This document shows, one piece after another, positions 19,057-28,590 of a stretch of 64,000 nucleotides of DNA. The notes below the pieces were generated by a model. That model was given only the letters and a program-made list of their open reading frames with translations. It had not been told where the DNA came from and did not search any database. The DNA is from Shewanella vesiculosa. GTDB lineage: Bacteria > Pseudomonadota > Gammaproteobacteria > Enterobacterales > Shewanellaceae. Numbering within the stretch: position 1 is the first letter of the stretch; each line of letters opens with the position of its first letter. The stretch lies in NCBI RefSeq assembly GCF_021560015.1, contig NZ_CP073588.1:2108001-2172000 (forward strand), written 5' to 3'. The position numbers were made by a program, and so were the translations under genes.

Positions 19057-20172
19057 TTATTCGGTTTTATCGGTTATCGCGATACGGTTGGCCATCATGC
19101 TTGCTTTTGCACGGATCTTAGCTTCTAAACCATCGACGATATTGTTATTATCAAAGCGTTCTTTTTGACGCACTCCGCCATCATAATAACCGCTTTTAGC
19201 ATGGCCACCCGTTAAACCAATATCAGACACTAATGCCTCGCCTGGACCATTAACCACACAACCTATAATGGACACATCCATTGCGGTGGTAATGTCTTCA
19301 AGACGACGTTCAAGTTCATTGACTGTGCTAATCACATCAAATTCTTGGCGCGAACAAGAAGGACAAGCAATAAAATTAATTCCACGGCTACGAATGCGCA
19401 AAGACTTTAAAATATCAAAGCCCACTTTGATTTCTTCAACGGGATCGGCTGCTAAGGAAATACGTAAAGTATCACCAATACCCTCAGCTAATAACATGCC
19501 TAAACCCACAGCTGATTTAACTGAACCGGCACGCATACCGCCTGCTTCAGTAATCCCCAAATGCAAAGGTTGACGTATTTGTTTAGCGAGTAAACGATAA
19601 GATGCGACAGCAAGAAATACATCAGAGGCTTTTACACTGACTTTAAATTGATCAAAGTTCAAACGGTCCAAAATATCCACATGACGCATTGCCGACTCAA
19701 ACAATGCCTCCGGAGTTGGCTCGCGATACTTATCCATTAAGTCTTTTTCAAGCGAACCACCATTGACCCCGATACGGATTGGAATATTTTTATCGCGTGC
19801 ACATTCAACAACGCTGCGAATACGCTCTTCATTACCAATATTTCCAGGATTTATGCGCAGGCAATCTGCACCGTATTCAGCCACTTTAAGTGCAATACGA
19901 TAATCAAAATGAATGTCGGCAATCAAAGGCACATTCACTGACTGTTTAATGATTTTAAACGCTTCAGCTGCATCCATCGTTGGCACAGAAACACGCACTA
20001 AATCAGCGCCCACCTTTTCCAACGCACGAATTTGTGCAACTGTGGCTTCAACATCATTAGTATTGGTATTAGTCATCGACTGGACAGCAATCGGTGCACC
20101 ATCGCCAATAGGCACATTGCCCACATATATACGTGTTGATGGTCTGCGAATAATTGGGGATTCGTTATACAT
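19057..20172 (-). CDS. ispG: 4-hydroxy-3-methylbut-2-enyl diphosphate synthase (IspG/GcpE)
   Basis: An iron-sulfur enzyme of the MEP isoprenoid pathway that converts MEcPP to HMBPP. The N-terminal TIM barrel begins [18 protein letters not shown] and has [15 protein letters not shown] and [11 protein letters not shown]. The C-terminal domain has the [4Fe-4S] ligands in [11 protein letters not shown] and CVVNGPGEA. Its 371 residues are of normal length. It is placed between rodZ and hisS, the common order. Confidence 0.97.
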   Translation of the reverse strand: MYNESPIIRRPSTRIYVGNVPIGDGAPIAVQSMTNTNTNDVEATVAQIRALEKVGADLVRVSVPTMDAAEAFKIIKQSVNVPLIADIHFDYRIALKVAEYGADCLRINPGNIGNEERIRSVVECARDKNIPIRIGVNGGSLEKDLMDKYREPTPEALFESAMRHVDILDRLNFDQFKVSVKASDVFLAVASYRLLAKQIRQPLHLGITEAGGMRAGSVKSAVGLGMLLAEGIGDTLRISLAADPVEEIKVGFDILKSLRIRSRGINFIACPSCSRQEFDVISTVNELERRLEDITTAMDVSIIGCVVNGPGEALVSDIGLTGGHAKSGYYDGGVRQKERFDNNNIVDGLEAKIRAKASMMANRIAITDKTE

Positions 20173-20203
20173 GTAAATGTACTCTACTGCAGTTGCTAAA
20201 GCA

Positions 20204-21160
20204 TTATGACGCTTTAGGCAGGGTTAATCTTGCTACTCGACCATTGGCAAATTCAGCTAAACTGATTTTATTGCCATCGAGGCTGATACTGGCGACTTGA
20301 GGTGCACCTAGGATCACTTTAAACGGTTTTGTACCTTGAACTTCAATTCGCTGAGCTGAATTTTTCACGCCATCAACCATGACTTTACCTGTGGCATCAG
20401 TCACATTAACCCAACAATCACCTGAAAGTTCAATGGTTAATACACTTGCACCACTCACTAAACTTGAGCTTGTTGATGCGGCTTGTGCATTATCACTTTC
20501 AACACTACTAGGTGAAGTAATGGCTGCATCTTGCGCCGTTTGAATAAGCTTATCTTCAGCATCTATTGCAGCTTGGCTAGGAGCCTCTGTCGCACTGGTT
20601 TCGTTACTTGGCTCATTACCACTATACTGTTCAGTTTCGCTTCTAATGAATTGTTGCGGTTGGGCCATGTTACTTCCAGCAGCAATTTCTTCAACGGTTG
20701 GTTGAGATAAATCAACACTGGTTATTAACGATGACTTTTGAACCCACCACAATACTAACATGGCGATCAATACGGCAATGATAAGGTAAGTCACAAAATT
20801 TAGACGGCTATTACGAGCTTGATGCGTCGTCTTACGTGAAAAACTTTGCATTTCAGGGGCAACAATTTCAGGTAATTGCTGGCTTAAACATAGCTGAATT
20901 TTGTTCATATCAGCACTTACTGCACGAGCATAATTTTTAATATAGCCGCGCACATAAGTGGTAGAGGCAATATTATCAAAGATGTCATTTTCAAGATCAT
21001 TAATGATCTTGGGGCGTAAATGCAGTTGAGTTGCGACGGTCTCAATTGAGATCCCTTTTGCTTCGCGGGCCGCTTTTAAAATGGCCCCAGCAGTAACAAC
21101 ATTTGTTAACAATGACGCGTTCTCTTCGTCTTGTTCTACTTGTTCGAATTCTTTAGTCAT
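20204..21160 (-). CDS. rodZ: Cytoskeletal protein RodZ
   Basis: A bitopic membrane protein that links MreB to the elongasome. It has an N-terminal Xre-type helix-turn-helix (about 25-95, with [22 protein letters not shown] and [11 protein letters not shown]), a basic juxtamembrane stretch, a TM helix ([19 protein letters not shown], about 125-143), a Ser/Ala/Glu-rich periplasmic linker and a C-terminal DUF4115-type beta domain ([15 protein letters not shown]...). Its start codon overlaps the pilW stop by one base (TAATG), so the two are translationally coupled. Confidence 0.93.
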   Translation of the reverse strand: MTKEFEQVEQDEENASLLTNVVTAGAILKAAREAKGISIETVATQLHLRPKIINDLENDIFDNIASTTYVRGYIKNYARAVSADMNKIQLCLSQQLPEIVAPEMQSFSRKTTHQARNSRLNFVTYLIIAVLIAMLVLWWVQKSSLITSVDLSQPTVEEIAAGSNMAQPQQFIRSETEQYSGNEPSNETSATEAPSQAAIDAEDKLIQTAQDAAITSPSSVESDNAQAASTSSSLVSGASVLTIELSGDCWVNVTDATGKVMVDGVKNSAQRIEVQGTKPFKVILGAPQVASISLDGNKISLAEFANGRVARLTLPKAS

Positions 21161-21945
21161 TAATTCAAGTTAGCTCTATAATTTTTGGCTTGTGGAGATG
21201 CAGGAAACTTCGCAATTAATAAAATGCCAAATCGTTTTACGGCCTCTACATCGTTCGCCGCCCGCTCAATCTTGATCCCTAAGGCTAAACTTTCTGCTGA
21301 TTCACTAGCAACTCGATGGTATCTTGCGAGTTGTTCGCGCGCATCGCCGTAGTCAGCATCTTCCATGGCTAACTCGGTTAATTCTAATAATGTGACTTTA
21401 CGTCTTGGATCATACTTTAACGCCATATTAAAATACTGTCGCGCTTTTTCTTTATTACCGGCTTTGCGACTGCATACACCTAAGTTTTCATAACTTGATG
21501 CGGTACGGGTATATTGAGGTGTCTCTATGGCTGCAAGAAACATTTTCTCAGACTCGACAAACTTATTTTGTTGGCACAAAAACACCCCAAAATTGTTACG
21601 CGCATCACCCGTCACATCACTCAAACTAATCGCTTTTTTGTATGACTCTTCCGTTCGCTCAATATCGCCAACGGTTTGATAATAATAAGCCATTGCCATA
21701 TGAACTTCACTGATGTTCGGCGCATATTCAACAGCTTTATTTAAATTATACTTTGCTTGCTCGCTATTACCACGCTGTAGATAAGTCAGTCCTAGTTGCA
21801 TACGTTCTCTAGCAGCTCCCTGCTTATCAAACTGACGTTCAGCTACAGGGGTATCAGTACCACTGTAAGTACGCTCAGTAACACAAGCAGTGGCAGACAA
21901 AGCCACTAAAGTCATTAAACAAACCTTTTGCATTCCATGCTTCAT
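21160..21945 (-). CDS. pilW: Type IV pilus biogenesis lipoprotein PilW/PilF
   Basis: A pilotin-type lipoprotein that supports assembly of the PilQ secretin in the outer membrane. The signal peptide has lipobox LSATAC. Several TPR units follow (RMQLGLTYLQRGNSEQAKYNLNKA, VHMAMAYYYQTVGDIERTEESYKKA, NNFGVFLCQQNKFVESEKMFLAA). Its 261 residues are the usual length. Located between rlmN and rodZ as in other Gammaproteobacteria. Named pilF in Pseudomonas. Confidence 0.92.
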   Translation of the reverse strand: MKHGMQKVCLMTLVALSATACVTERTYSGTDTPVAERQFDKQGAARERMQLGLTYLQRGNSEQAKYNLNKAVEYAPNISEVHMAMAYYYQTVGDIERTEESYKKAISLSDVTGDARNNFGVFLCQQNKFVESEKMFLAAIETPQYTRTASSYENLGVCSRKAGNKEKARQYFNMALKYDPRRKVTLLELTELAMEDADYGDAREQLARYHRVASESAESLALGIKIERAANDVEAVKRFGILLIAKFPASPQAKNYRANLN

Positions 21946-21976
21946 TTATAAGCCTATTATCTATGCAAACAACGAG

Positions 21977-23098
21977 TTATTCCATTGTGACTGAAATCTG
22001 ACTCTGTTGCATTTGTTTTTTTGCTAAACGCTTTGTTCTATCACGAATATCACCGGCTAATTGACCACAAGCAGCATCAATATCGTCACCACGCGTTTTA
22101 CGCACAATCACGGTTAGACCATGTTCCATTAACACTTTAGAAAAACGGTCAATGCGTGAGTTCGATGAACGGCCATACGGAGAACCAGGATACGGGTTAA
22201 ACGGAATTAAGTTAATCTTACATGGCGTATCTTTCATTAAGATAGCGAGTTCATGTGCTTGATCTGTGCTGTCATTTATATGATCAAGCATCACATACTC
22301 AACCGTGACACGGCCACGGTTTGCATTAGACTTTTCTAAATAGCGACGAATACCCGCTAAAAACTCTTGCAATGGGTATTTTTTATTCACCGGAACGAGC
22401 ACGTCACGTAACTTATCGTTAGGCGCATGGATACTGACGGCTAATGCCACATCGATGACATCACCTAATTTATCAAGTGCTGGTACCACACCCGAGGTTG
22501 ATAATGTCACTCGACGCTTAGATAAACTAAAGCCAAAATCATCTAACATAATGTCCATAGCAGGGATAACGTTAGCAAGGTTAAGCAAAGGCTCGCCCAT
22601 CCCCATCATCACTACGTTTGAAATTGGTCGATCGCCAGTGTCTTTATGGAAACCTAAAAATTGCGACACCCGCCAAACTTGACCGATGATTTCAGCGACG
22701 GTTAAATTACGGTTAAAACCTTGCTGACCAGTAGAGCAAAAAGTACATTCTAAAGCGCAACCTACTTGTGATGATACACACAAGGTCGCTCGGTCTTCTT
22801 CTGGAATATAGACGGTTTCGACTTCTTGGCCCTGACCAACATTAATAGCAAATTTAATGGTCCCATCAGCAGACTTTTGGAAATTAGAAATCTCAGGTGC
22901 GACAATTTCGCATCGCGCTGCTAATTTACCACGCAATACTTTATTTATATTGTTCATTTCTTCGAAGTCAGTAACGCCAAAGTGATAAATCCACTTCATT
23001 AACTGATCGGCACGAAACGGTTTTTCACCCATCTCGCTGAACAATGCTCGCAGTCCTTTACGATCAAGATCTAATAAATTGATTTTCTTTTCACTCAT
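21977..23098 (-). CDS. rlmN: Dual-specificity RNA methyltransferase RlmN
   Basis: A radical-SAM enzyme that methylates C2 of A2503 in 23S rRNA and A37 in some tRNAs. The C-x3-C-x2-C cluster motif is in [14 protein letters not shown]. Other conserved segments are [25 protein letters not shown] and the C-terminal catalytic Cys region [12 protein letters not shown]. The ATG at 23098 ([20 protein letters not shown]) is chosen over the ATG at 23119 because it matches the family N-terminus and has GAGG upstream. First gene of the rlmN-pilW-rodZ-ispG-hisS-yfgM-bamB-der series. Confidence 0.96.
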   Translation of the reverse strand: MSEKKINLLDLDRKGLRALFSEMGEKPFRADQLMKWIYHFGVTDFEEMNNINKVLRGKLAARCEIVAPEISNFQKSADGTIKFAINVGQGQEVETVYIPEEDRATLCVSSQVGCALECTFCSTGQQGFNRNLTVAEIIGQVWRVSQFLGFHKDTGDRPISNVVMMGMGEPLLNLANVIPAMDIMLDDFGFSLSKRRVTLSTSGVVPALDKLGDVIDVALAVSIHAPNDKLRDVLVPVNKKYPLQEFLAGIRRYLEKSNANRGRVTVEYVMLDHINDSTDQAHELAILMKDTPCKINLIPFNPYPGSPYGRSSNSRIDRFSKVLMEHGLTVIVRKTRGDDIDAACGQLAGDIRDRTKRLAKKQMQQSQISVTME

Positions 23099-23276
23099 CT
23101 GCCTAACCTCAAACACCAAAACCTTTAACAGGGCGGCAAATTATACAGATGCTGGCCAAGATTAGCTAGTAATCAAATAGCCTTGTTATCGCATCAAAAA
23201 TCAAACATTCACCTGGTTTGGCGCCCAACATGAGTAAAATAATGTTAGAATCGATTTCCAATTAAAGAGGGAAATT

Positions 23277-25013
23277 ATGAAGCAACGCTACACATTAACT
23301 TTAGCCCACATTAATGATACCCACTCTAACTTTGAACCCAGCCCCGTTCAGTTTAGCCTCGAGAATCAACAAAAATCATATACCCTCGAAGCACATTCTG
23401 GCGGATATGCACGTTTAGGTTATCAAATTGAACACGCCAGGCAACAAGCAGCAATCAAACAGTCGCCTTTTATTTTTTTGCATGGTGGTGATAGTTTTCA
23501 AGGGACATTATATTTTAGAGAGTTTAAAGGTGCAGCCAACGCGCATTTACTAAACTTACTCAAACCTGATGCTATGGTAATAGGTAATCACGAAGTCGAT
23601 GCAGGCAATAGCCCAGTTCAAGCTTTTCTAAACCGTATCGATTTTCCGGTACTAGCTGGCAATATGGACCTCAGCCAAGAAGACCGACATAAATCGGGCC
23701 GACTTTATGGCCATCCAATGCTGTACGATTTTGATGACTCAACTGAAACAGCCAAAGTATTAATTAAGCCATTTCATGACACTAAGTTAGCCATTATTGG
23801 TATTACATTAGATCAAATGCGCTTAATTGCACGGCCCGATCCTGACACCCACTTTGCCAACGCCATCGACACGACTTTGCGGACAATACAACGCTTACAC
23901 CAGCAGGGTATCTATCACATCATAGTATTGAGCCATTTAGGCTTAGATCAAGATCGAGAACTTGCTGCAAAAGTTGATGGGATCAGCTTAATTGTTGGCG
24001 GTCATTCTCATACACTGCAAGGCCAACTGAGTGATATTGGTTGGAGTAATATTCCTTATGCAGAAACGATTAATTCAACGCCTATTTTACATGCAGGTAA
24101 ATATGCAGAAACAATTGGCTTGGCTGAAATATGTTTTGATCAACATGGCAAAATAGTTGAGTTACAGGGCAATAACTATTTTATGGTCGATGAAAACATC
24201 ACAGTAACCACCAAAGACGGTCATGCCACAGACAGTAATACTGCCGCAACCTTAGTCAAACAACTTTTTGCTCATCCGAGCATTAAAGACGCACAACATG
24301 ATGAACATATTCACTCAGTAATCCATACTCAATACAGACCATCATTAGATGCGATAGAAAATCAAATCCTTGGCCATATTCCTCGCGACTTTGTCCATAC
24401 ACGCTTACCAAGCAAACACTTACCTCATGGCAGTGAAATCGCCCCCTGGGTCAGTCGAAGCATGTATAAAGCGGCTAAAAATATTGAACCAACAATAGAT
24501 TTTGCCTTGCACAATGCTGGTGGGGTAAGACAGTCACTGAACAAAGGCCAATTATCTTTAGCTGATGTTGTGGGACGAATTTTGCCCTTTGAACTCCCTC
24601 TTACCTTATATAAAATTCAAGGTAAATACGTTATCGAAGCATTAGAGTCCGCGATAAACTCCGCGACCAATAACGGCATAATGGGTACCGGCGCAGGCAG
24701 TTTCCCCTACCCTTATGGCTTGCGCTACTTTTATGACGGTAAGCAAGCTAAAGGCTTAAGGATAACTCAGATTGATATCTACAAAGACGATCAATGGCAA
24801 ACACTAGAACCTAATAAGCTGTATTTGGGAGTATCAAGTTCTTATACTGCTGCAGGTAAAGAAGGATACGAGGCATTATTACATGCTCATTGGCAGCAAC
24901 CCATTAGTAATCAAACACTGCCTGAAGCTTTTATCGATTTTGTAAGCCAGCATGGACACCTTATTACTGGGCAACTATTTGCTAATGTTCACTACATTAG
25001 CCATCACGATTAA
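23277..25013 (+). CDS. Bifunctional metallophosphatase/5'-nucleotidase
   Basis: A 5'-nucleotidase/UshA-family phosphohydrolase of 578 residues. The metal-binding motifs of the N-terminal calcineurin-like domain are present in order: AHINDTHSNFEP, HGGDSFQG, VIGNHEVD, VLSHLG and VGGHSHT. The C-terminal 5'-nucleotidase domain includes HNAGGVRQSLNKG and LPFELPLTLYKIQG. Unlike UshA there is no signal peptide, so it probably acts in the cytoplasm, like YunD-type enzymes. A good RBS (AGAGGGAAATT) precedes the ATG. The last 45 bases of the gene are the first part of a 136-bp tandem repeat that continues downstream. Confidence 0.9.
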   Translation: MKQRYTLTLAHINDTHSNFEPSPVQFSLENQQKSYTLEAHSGGYARLGYQIEHARQQAAIKQSPFIFLHGGDSFQGTLYFREFKGAANAHLLNLLKPDAMVIGNHEVDAGNSPVQAFLNRIDFPVLAGNMDLSQEDRHKSGRLYGHPMLYDFDDSTETAKVLIKPFHDTKLAIIGITLDQMRLIARPDPDTHFANAIDTTLRTIQRLHQQGIYHIIVLSHLGLDQDRELAAKVDGISLIVGGHSHTLQGQLSDIGWSNIPYAETINSTPILHAGKYAETIGLAEICFDQHGKIVELQGNNYFMVDENITVTTKDGHATDSNTAATLVKQLFAHPSIKDAQHDEHIHSVIHTQYRPSLDAIENQILGHIPRDFVHTRLPSKHLPHGSEIAPWVSRSMYKAAKNIEPTIDFALHNAGGVRQSLNKGQLSLADVVGRILPFELPLTLYKIQGKYVIEALESAINSATNNGIMGTGAGSFPYPYGLRYFYDGKQAKGLRITQIDIYKDDQWQTLEPNKLYLGVSSSYTAAGKEGYEALLHAHWQQPISNQTLPEAFIDFVSQHGHLITGQLFANVHYISHHD

Positions 25014-25316
25014 ACCATCTAGTGATAATACCTAGCCACTGGCACACTCAAACGCTGCCAGCGGCTTTTACGACTTTGTCAGCCGGTATCGACAACTTAA
25101 GAGTGGGCAACTATTTGCTAATGTTCACTTCATTAGCCATCACGATTAAATCAACTAGTGATAATACCTAGCCACTGGCACACTCAAACGCTGCCAGCGC
25201 CTTTTACGACTTTGTCAGCCGGTATCGACAACTTAAGAGTGGGCAACTATTTACTAATGTTCACTACATTAGCCATCACGATTAAACCATCTAGTGATAA
25301 TACCTAGCCACTGGCA
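24969..25316 (+). repeat. 136-bp tandem repeat, about 2.6 copies, overlapping the nucleotidase 3' end
   Basis: Copies begin at 24969, 25105 and 25241 (period 136 bp each time); the third stops at 25316. The first 45 bases of copy 1 encode the last residues and stop of the nucleotidase, so each further copy carries a duplicate of that C-terminal coding tail (GQLFANVH..SHHD-stop) without a gene attached. Copies differ by a few substitutions. The unit also contains the transcription terminator. The arrangement looks like recent unequal duplication. Confidence 0.9.
25035..25069 (+). terminator. Terminator of the nucleotidase gene, inside the repeat unit
   Basis: GCCACTGGCA / TGCCAGCGGC with an 11-nt loop, then TTTT. 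In copy 2 (from 25171) one base change shortens the stem to CTGGCA/TGCCAG; copy 3 lacks the right arm. Confidence 0.7.
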
Positions 25317-25432
25317 GATAACAATTATTCGTGCTAGATCACAGACCATAATCAGCTGAGATGGTTAAATAGCATAAAATTGAGCCAATCTCGTTATCCA
25401 GTGTCATCTGTAGATAAAATAGGAATACATAC

Positions 25433-25735
25433 ATGAAAGCTAAATTAATCGCATTTGCTGCCGCAGCCACTTTGGCTTTAGGTGTTTCCTCTGTGTGGGC
25501 ACAAGGTGCTTTGCATCAAGCAGAAGTCATCGACACTATGAATGGTGGCGGTTACACCTATGTTCAGCTAAAAGAAGCCGACAAAACATACTGGGCAGCA
25601 GGCCCACAAACAGAAGTGAATAAAGGCGATAAAGTTGAAGTGTCTGAGCAAATGTGGATGACCGATTTTAAAAGTTCAAGCCTAAACAGAACATTTGATA
25701 AAATCATGTTTGTTGGCAACATTAATAAAAAATAG
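25433..25735 (+). CDS. NrfJ-like small periplasmic protein
   Basis: A protein of 100 residues. The signal peptide (KLIAFAAAATLALGVSSVWA) is followed by a small OB-fold-like domain with G-G-G-Y-T-Y-V-Q-L, YWAAGPQTEVNKGDKVE and MWMTDFKSSSLNRTFDKIMFV, the pattern of NrfJ-related proteins found in Shewanella. NrfJ relatives occur beside nitrite/tetrathionate reductase genes, but here the gene stands alone. The ATG has a weak ribosome site (AATAGGAATACAT). It is followed by a strong terminator. Confidence 0.75.
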   Translation: MKAKLIAFAAAATLALGVSSVWAQGALHQAEVIDTMNGGGYTYVQLKEADKTYWAAGPQTEVNKGDKVEVSEQMWMTDFKSSSLNRTFDKIMFVGNINKK

Positions 25736-25765
25736 TACGTTTTATCGCAAAAATCTTACATAATT

Positions 25766-25792
25766 GACCAATCTTACCGATTGGTCTTTTTT
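25766..25792 (+). terminator. Rho-independent terminator of the NrfJ-like gene
   Basis: GACCAATC-TTACC-GATTGGTC followed by TTTTTT. Confidence 0.85.
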
Positions 25793-26291
25793 ATGAAAAA
25801 CTCAATAAATCAACCAAGTCAAATCGTTGATTTTTCAGCGTCATACGCTACTCAAGTAAGCCAGTTATACCATACTGCTGTGCAAGGTATTGAACATCCG
25901 AGATACCCGAAACTAAAACTTGATGCATGGTCATTAGCCCCCCCGTTCAGCTAAGTTCTGGCAATTACAATACAAGCGAAATAAAGCTTGGATTGCATTA
26001 AACAAGCAACAGGTCATCGGTTTTATTAGCCTAGAAACTCATTTTAACCACCAGGGTTATATTGACTGTTTATACGTGCACCCCAACTTCCAAAATCAAG
26101 GTATAGCAAGCTCGCTATACCAACACCTTGAACATTGGGCACAGCAGCAACAATATCCATTTGTCAGTGTCGATGCGTCATATTTATCTAGAGCTTTGTT
26201 TGAGGCCATGGGTTTTGCCTTACAACAAGTCAGCTACCAACAAAAACGTGGCCAAACTTTCACCGGTTTTTACATGAAAAAAGCGCTCTGA
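25793..26291 (+). pseudogene. GNAT-family N-acetyltransferase, frameshifted at a C7 run
   Basis: With one C removed from the C7 run at 25938-25944 a single frame of about 165 residues reads through: the N-terminal part (LYHTAVQGIEHPRYPKL..AWSLAP) joins RSAKFWQLQYKRNKAWIALNKQQVIGFISLE. This leads into the acetyl-CoA binding motif A (LYVHPNFQNQGIASSLYQHLE) and motif B (VDASYLSRALFEAMGF). Uncorrected, the frame stops six codons after the run and the rest starts again at about 26076. The ATG at 25793 touches the terminator T-run and has no ribosome site, so the true start may differ. The substrate is unknown. Confidence 0.8.
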
Positions 26292-26315
26292 GCGCCAAGA
26301 GAGGCCTCAAAAGGA

Positions 26316-26489
26316 CGGTGACTAGCGGTAACGGTATAAGTGTTAAAAGCCAAGATGCTAGGATGATAACGAGCGAACGCTTTGGCCGCTTTATTTAGCA
26401 GCGTAGCGATCTAGCAGGACGCAGTTCGCCCTAGCCTCAGGGCTGTTACGTTCGTTATCGCTTGCCATCGCTTATTACCAAGGTCACCG
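26316..26489. repeat. Imperfect palindromic intergenic element (about 174 bp)
   Basis: Nested inverted matches around a centre near 26405: CGGTGAC (26316) pairs with GTCACCG (26483), and GATAACGAGCGAACG (26366) pairs with CGTTCGTTATC (26449). The GC content is higher than in the neighbouring spacers. There is no ORF. It looks like a miniature repeat element of REP or MITE type and just touches the end of the DUF3820 gene. Confidence 0.45.
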
Positions 26490-26696
26490 CTTTAAAAGCG
26501 GTTGCAGCATTTCTTCTAATCCATTGAGCTTCACTTCATACATTAATGCAAGCTGCTCACCAAGCTTACCTTCTGGAAAGCCTTTTGAATGAAACCACAC
26601 TAAATAAGGTTCAGGCAACTGCAGTAACTTACGGCCAGCATATTTACCAAATGGCATGGTTTGATTAATCGCTTCTAATAATTGTTGTTCATTCAT
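26484..26696 (-). CDS. DUF3820 family protein
   Basis: A small cytoplasmic protein of 70 residues. The family core is TMPFGKYAGRKLLQLPEPYLVWFHSKGFPEGKLGEQLALMYEVK, which covers almost the whole protein. The family resembles a piece of the exonuclease-associated 'quorum-sensing regulator' DUF3820 group, and no activity is established. The ATG at 26696 (MNEQQLLEAI) is used since it gives the usual family length; the longer frame from 26768 adds an unlikely N-terminus. Confidence 0.85.
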   Translation of the reverse strand: MNEQQLLEAINQTMPFGKYAGRKLLQLPEPYLVWFHSKGFPEGKLGEQLALMYEVKLNGLEEMLQPLLKR

Positions 26697-26861
26697 GACT
26701 TCGGTCCCACAGCTTTGATGGCTAAAACCCAAGTGTAACACGCTGCAAACCGTAAAAAAGTCCCTCATAGCGCCAACTATTACTTATATCAATTTCGAAT
26801 AACAAAAGTAAAAATAAGATGTAAAAAGTGTATCAACAAGATATGAAAGCATAATATGCCA

Positions 26862-27045
26862 AATTAGCTGGCCAGTAATAGGGTACATGTTCCTCAGTAA
26901 AGTGCTTTAAGTGATTATAAAGTTTAACTTTTAAATAACATTCCTCCGTGCGACACCATGTTGTCAATTTTTTGCCGTACAAGCTAATTTAGTCAATTAA
27001 ACATCTAGGCGACATTTATAAAAAACTGTCAAAAATCAGCTAATT
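26862..27045. promoter_or_regulatory. Three AGCTAATT motifs upstream of the parA-like gene
   Basis: The 26697-27126 spacer has no gene. It contains AGCTAATT at 26982 and 27038 and the inverse AATTAGCT at 26862; the two nearest the gene are followed by TAGTCAAT/GACCAAA-type sequence. They could be operators for the ParA or the partner protein. This is only a pattern observation. Confidence 0.25.
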
Positions 27046-27126
27046 GACCAAACCTAATTCAGTATTTAAAGTGAGTTTAGAATTATTTTTAGGTAAATAA
27101 CAAACTTGGTTGGGAGGGCTGTATAG

Positions 27127-27873
27127 ATGATCATATTAGTAGGTGGTGAGAAAGGCGGCAGCGGTAAAAGCTGTTTAGCGCAAAATATTGCGGTGTTCCT
27201 GACCCAAGAGGCAGATGCCTGCGTGATTATGGTCGACTGCGATCCACAAAGAACAACATCAGACTGGATCCAAGCTCGTAACAACAACCCCAAATTATCG
27301 GCGATAAACTGCGTACAGCTTTATGGCAAAATCCGTAATGACCTCCTCAGCTTAGAGCAACATTATGACTATGTAATTGTCGATTGTGGTGGTCAAGATA
27401 ACCTTGCCTTACGAGCATCTATGTCAGTTGCATCACATGTATTAATGCCGTTAAGACCAAAACGTCGCGACTTGAAAACGGTCAGCCACATGGATGATAT
27501 CGTGTCCACTTGTTTGATGATAAATCCCAAAATGAAAGCATCATTTGTAATCACACAATGCCCAAGCTTACCTAACCAAGCAAGTAGAATCATCGAAGCA
27601 AAAGATGTTTGTCGTACTTACGATATTAACGTATTAGATGCAGTTAACTACAGTCGTAACATTTATGACGACAGTGAAGAATCGGGCTTATCAGTATTTG
27701 AATTAGAACCCAAAGGTAAAGCAGCAGAAGAGATGCGCAGTATTGCTTGCGAATTACTTGAGATTACCGATGCAAAGCAACTCCTTAAACAGCGCAATAC
27801 AGCATCGAATGTGACCACATTGGGAGGAAATTATGGGACTAGCCGATCTCAAGAAAAACGCTTCGTCATGTAA
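27127..27873 (+). CDS. ParA/MinD-family ATPase (orphan, chromosomal)
   Basis: A protein of 248 residues with the deviant Walker A motif GGEKGGSGKSCLA (residues 6-18), Walker A' VDCDPQRTTSDW and Walker B-like VIVDCGGQDN. Such ATPases position plasmids, chromosomes, chemoreceptor clusters or other cargo by ATP-driven dynamics on the nucleoid. It lacks the N-terminal HTH of plasmid P1-type ParA and is not next to parB, rRNA genes or flagellar genes. The 41-bp overlap with the next gene (27833) suggests a two-gene unit with a dedicated partner. GGGAGG lies upstream of the ATG. Confidence 0.88.
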   Translation: MIILVGGEKGGSGKSCLAQNIAVFLTQEADACVIMVDCDPQRTTSDWIQARNNNPKLSAINCVQLYGKIRNDLLSLEQHYDYVIVDCGGQDNLALRASMSVASHVLMPLRPKRRDLKTVSHMDDIVSTCLMINPKMKASFVITQCPSLPNQASRIIEAKDVCRTYDINVLDAVNYSRNIYDDSEESGLSVFELEPKGKAAEEMRSIACELLEITDAKQLLKQRNTASNVTTLGGNYGTSRSQEKRFVM

Positions 27874-28246
27874 GCAAACCAATAACATCGCAGTATCAAT
27901 TGATGACTTTATTGCAGCTGCAGATCTGTACGCAGCCGGTAAAGGTGGGGCTCGACATGCGGTAACCTCTGAGGTTGTTGGCACAGAGAGTCAAACGAAT
28001 ATAATCGATTTTCTACAGCGTAAATACCCGCAGAAATTGGGGGCAATAAAATCAAATAGCAACAACAAAAAGCAACCTTATAAGCGCTGCACTTATACTT
28101 TAAGCGAGACAGCTATCACTCAGTTAGCCTTGCTGAGCCAGCAAGGCGGCATAGCAAAGTCAAAACTGATTAGACAATTGATTTCACAATATTTCAGCTT
28201 ATCGCCACTACAACAAAAAAGCTTAGAAGCTAATTTTAAAGATTAA
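27833..28246 (+). CDS. Ribbon-helix-helix-like partner of the orphan ParA
   Basis: A protein of 137 residues. It has an unstructured, basic N-terminal half with SVDDFIAAADLYAAGKG, and a C-terminal segment (about 90-125) reading YTLSETAITQLALLSQQGGIAKSKLIRQLISQYF. That pattern of a short strand followed by two helices is typical of CopG/ribbon-helix-helix DNA-binding domains. GGAGG precedes the ATG and the gene overlaps the ATPase gene. By analogy with ParA-ParG/Omega pairs it is probably the centromere- or cargo-binding partner; this is inference. Confidence 0.75.
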   Translation: MGLADLKKNASSCKQTNNIAVSIDDFIAAADLYAAGKGGARHAVTSEVVGTESQTNIIDFLQRKYPQKLGAIKSNSNNKKQPYKRCTYTLSETAITQLALLSQQGGIAKSKLIRQLISQYFSLSPLQQKSLEANFKD

Positions 28247-28301
28247 TCGTTAATTTACTTTGTGATTGGTCAGGATGTTCCCCTTTCTCCCCCCACCCTT
28301 T

Positions 28302-28349
28302 CACTGGCTAATAAATATGAAGGTCATATTTATTAGCCAGTGCTTTTTT
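28302..28349 (+). terminator. Strong terminator after the ParA-partner operon
   Basis: A perfect 19-bp stem running from CACTGGCTAATAAATATGA to its inverse, with a three-base AGG loop, then C and TTTTTT. Its 240-base remainder up to the mtfA-like gene shows no gene. Confidence 0.88.
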
Positions 28350-28590
28350 CTAAAAACTCAACCTCTCATACCGCTGCATAAGTTAATATTTGCCCAGCAC
28401 CTAGAGTTAATTTTTGCTAAAGCTTGAATTTGTTTACAGACAGCCCCATTAATCTCACATAGGGCAAAATTTTATAACAAACACAGCTAAAGCTATCGAA
28501 TAACACCACGGAGTAGTGCGAAAACTTGTCAGCACAGATATAAGCTTGAGATAACAACCAAAAAACCTTTTTGACTATTAGGATCCTTCT

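Noticed and set aside
24969..25316. CRISPR array
   Set aside because: The repeats are contiguous 136-bp units without spacers.
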